A stretch of DNA of 19,110 nucleotides from Stephanodiscus triporus (Eukaryota > Bacillariophyta > Thalassiosirophyceae > Thalassiosirales > Thalassiosiraceae), in the NCBI GenBank assembly GCA_036939755.1, contig JALLAZ010000230.1, positions 1 through 19,110 of the forward strand. The letters are read 5' to 3'. A model generated the notes under the pieces. The model saw nothing but the letters and a program-made list of their open reading frames with translations. It searched no databases and was not told where the DNA came from. Positions 17,746 through 19,110 of this stretch are shown here, one piece after another (within the stretch, counting starts at the first letter, position 1; each line of letters begins with the position of its first letter). The translations under genes and the position numbers were made by a program.

Positions 17746-19110
17746 ATGGATGGTCGACAAGGGTCGGATCATCCAGCAAAGAACACCACCATGGTGGAGC
17801 TGGCCGACGGTCTAGTGGCATGGCTTTTGCATTTCCTTGAAGACAGCCTCCCTTCTATCTCTGACCTAATCAACAGTCCTTTGTCCAAGTATATCACCCT
17901 GGCCGCCAATGATTGCGGTTATGATGGTACTGCAGAGGAGCTGATTGTTCAATACGTCCATCCTTTGTTCTTGAGGGCACATTCTGCTGCAAGCAAGGAG
18001 GACAACCCTGGTTGGCGTGAAGCCACGCGAGGGAAATTTGCCGATGACTATTGGAAGGCAATGGAAGTTGAGATATTCACTTTGGAATCGATTGATGCAT
18101 GGGATGTTGTCGAACGAGAAGACCATATGAACATCATCAACTCTACATGAGCATTCAAATGCAAGCGTTATCCTGATGGTCTTATCAAGAAATTCAAGGC
18201 TAGGTTCTGTGCTCGAGGAGACCAGCAGCTAGAAGTGATTGACTTTTTTGAGACCTATGCACCAGTTGTGCAATGGATGACAATTCATTTGATGTTTGTG
18301 CTTGAAGTCCTACTTGGGCTCAAATCATTACATGGCAACGTTACCTGTGCTTTTCTGCACGCAGATCTCAAAGAGAACAATAAGGTTTATGTCGACATGC
18401 CTATGGGTTTTGCCCAGTATGGCAAGAATGGCAAGAAGATGTGCTTGAAACAGAAGAAGACACTTTATGGCCTGCGTCAGAGTCTGAGAGCGTTTTGGAA
18501 GTACATCACTGGTGCCAAAAGTTTGAATCATGCTTGTTTATTGGTCCAGATGTCATTTGCGTTGTTTATGTCAATGACTTGATTTTCTGGTCCTGTGATG
18601 TGCCATGAATTAATATTAATCATGTGGCCATTGAGCTCCATAAATTGGGAGTTTATCTTGAGCAAGAAGATGATGCAGCAGGTTTCCTGGGCGTGACCCT
18701 AGATTGTGATGTGTCGACTGGTCTACTCGAAAACAAGCAGACTAGGTTGATCAAGAGAGTCATTGAGACTCTTGGTTTAAATGATGATTTGAAGCGCATT
18801 GGATGGTATATCAAGCAGATGCCTGACAGAGGAATGGTAATGAATCCTTCTGCTGACCTCTGTAAAATTGACGCCTATCCCGATGCTGATTTTGCAGGAA
18901 TGTATGGGCACAAGAAGCCGACGGATCCTTCATGTGTGAAGAGTCGCTCTGGGTTTGTCATTACATTTGCCGATGTTCCAATTCTTTGGCAATCGAAACT
19001 ACAAATGGAAACAGCTATATCTACAATGGAAGCCAAAATCATAGCATTGCCGGCCTGTTGCAGGGAACTATTTCCAATCATCGATATGGTGGAAGCATTG
19101 ACAACTTCTG
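17746..19110 (+). mobile_element. Ty1/copia-type retrotransposon, decayed pol (reverse transcriptase and RNase H), runs off the window end
   Basis: Typical copia pol text is present. The pre-RT linker is REATRGKFADDYWKAMEVEI. The RT shows FKARFCARGDQQLE, FFETYAPVVQW, CAFLHADL, KKTLYGLRQS, YVNDLIFW and AAGFLGVTLD. The RNase H part shows DAYPDADFAG, FVITFADVPILWQSKLQ and STMEAKIIAL. The strong match to the CoDi type of diatom copia elements is from memory. It is dead: TGA at 18148-18150 where the family has Trp (INST-stop-AFK); a deletion and frameshift near 18510-18530; TGA at 18606-18608; and a large in-frame loss near 18785, joining GLNDD to LKRIGWYIK. Both RT catalytic Asp positions visible read Asn (18337-18339 and 18573-18575). 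Integrase and 5' parts are missing or unrecognisable. Confidence 0.92.

Noticed and set aside
1..19110. CRISPR array, tRNA, rRNA or bacterial-type defence system
   Set aside because: No regularly spaced short repeats, no tRNA B-box-like GTTCGAATC with a matching cloverleaf, no rRNA segments, and the gene structure is eukaryotic.

Overview
The window is nuclear DNA of a unicellular eukaryote. A diatom is the best guess and another stramenopile is possible. The evidence is a gene carrying three short GT-AG introns, a Ty1/copia pol of the type abundant in diatom genomes, intron-poor genes with acidic, Ser-rich low-complexity proteins, no operons or ribosome binding sites, and loose spacing. Species was not determined.

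Layout. Positions 1-596 hold no recognised gene. A GC-rich minus-strand gene (597-1586) encodes a 329-residue protein of unknown function with a targeting-like N-terminus. It diverges from a large plus-strand gene (about 2035-5494) that I read as a four-exon Rab5-type exchange factor with PDZ, PX and VPS9 domains. Its last two introns are recognisably copies of one another. Just downstream (5835-6349) lies a broken C-terminal piece of an MCM8-like DNA helicase. Positions 6350-9700 are gene-poor and look decayed. They hold a tandem duplication of about 147 bp that keeps a minus-strand reading frame, a coding-like stretch that moves through all three plus frames, and a 51-bp tandem repeat. A short minus-strand open frame with one membrane segment (9758-9922) may be a terminal exon or a relic.

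Positions 10089-12107 (minus) encode a long disordered protein with two copies of a Cys-x2-His ... Cys-x2-Cys motif, one near each end. It diverges from a plus-strand gene (12711-13967) for a disordered, proline/glutamine-rich protein. A plus-strand HAD-superfamily hydrolase with a C-terminal zinc ribbon follows (14320-16059), with a possible mitochondrial presequence. The right end is transposon territory: a candidate edge of a minus-strand copia LTR near 17172, a perfect 12-bp inverted repeat at 17553-17580, and a decayed plus-strand Ty1/copia reverse transcriptase/RNase H region from 17746 to past the window end.

The genes do not form an evident pathway. The intact ones are plausibly housekeeping or lineage-specific and are interrupted by decaying insertions. 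No CRISPR array, rRNA or tRNA was recognised. The strongest observations are the twin introns, the PDZ-PX-VPS9 architecture, the duplicated Cys/His module and the copia copy whose two catalytic reverse-transcriptase aspartates both read asparagine. All identifications are from reading the sequence; no database search was run.
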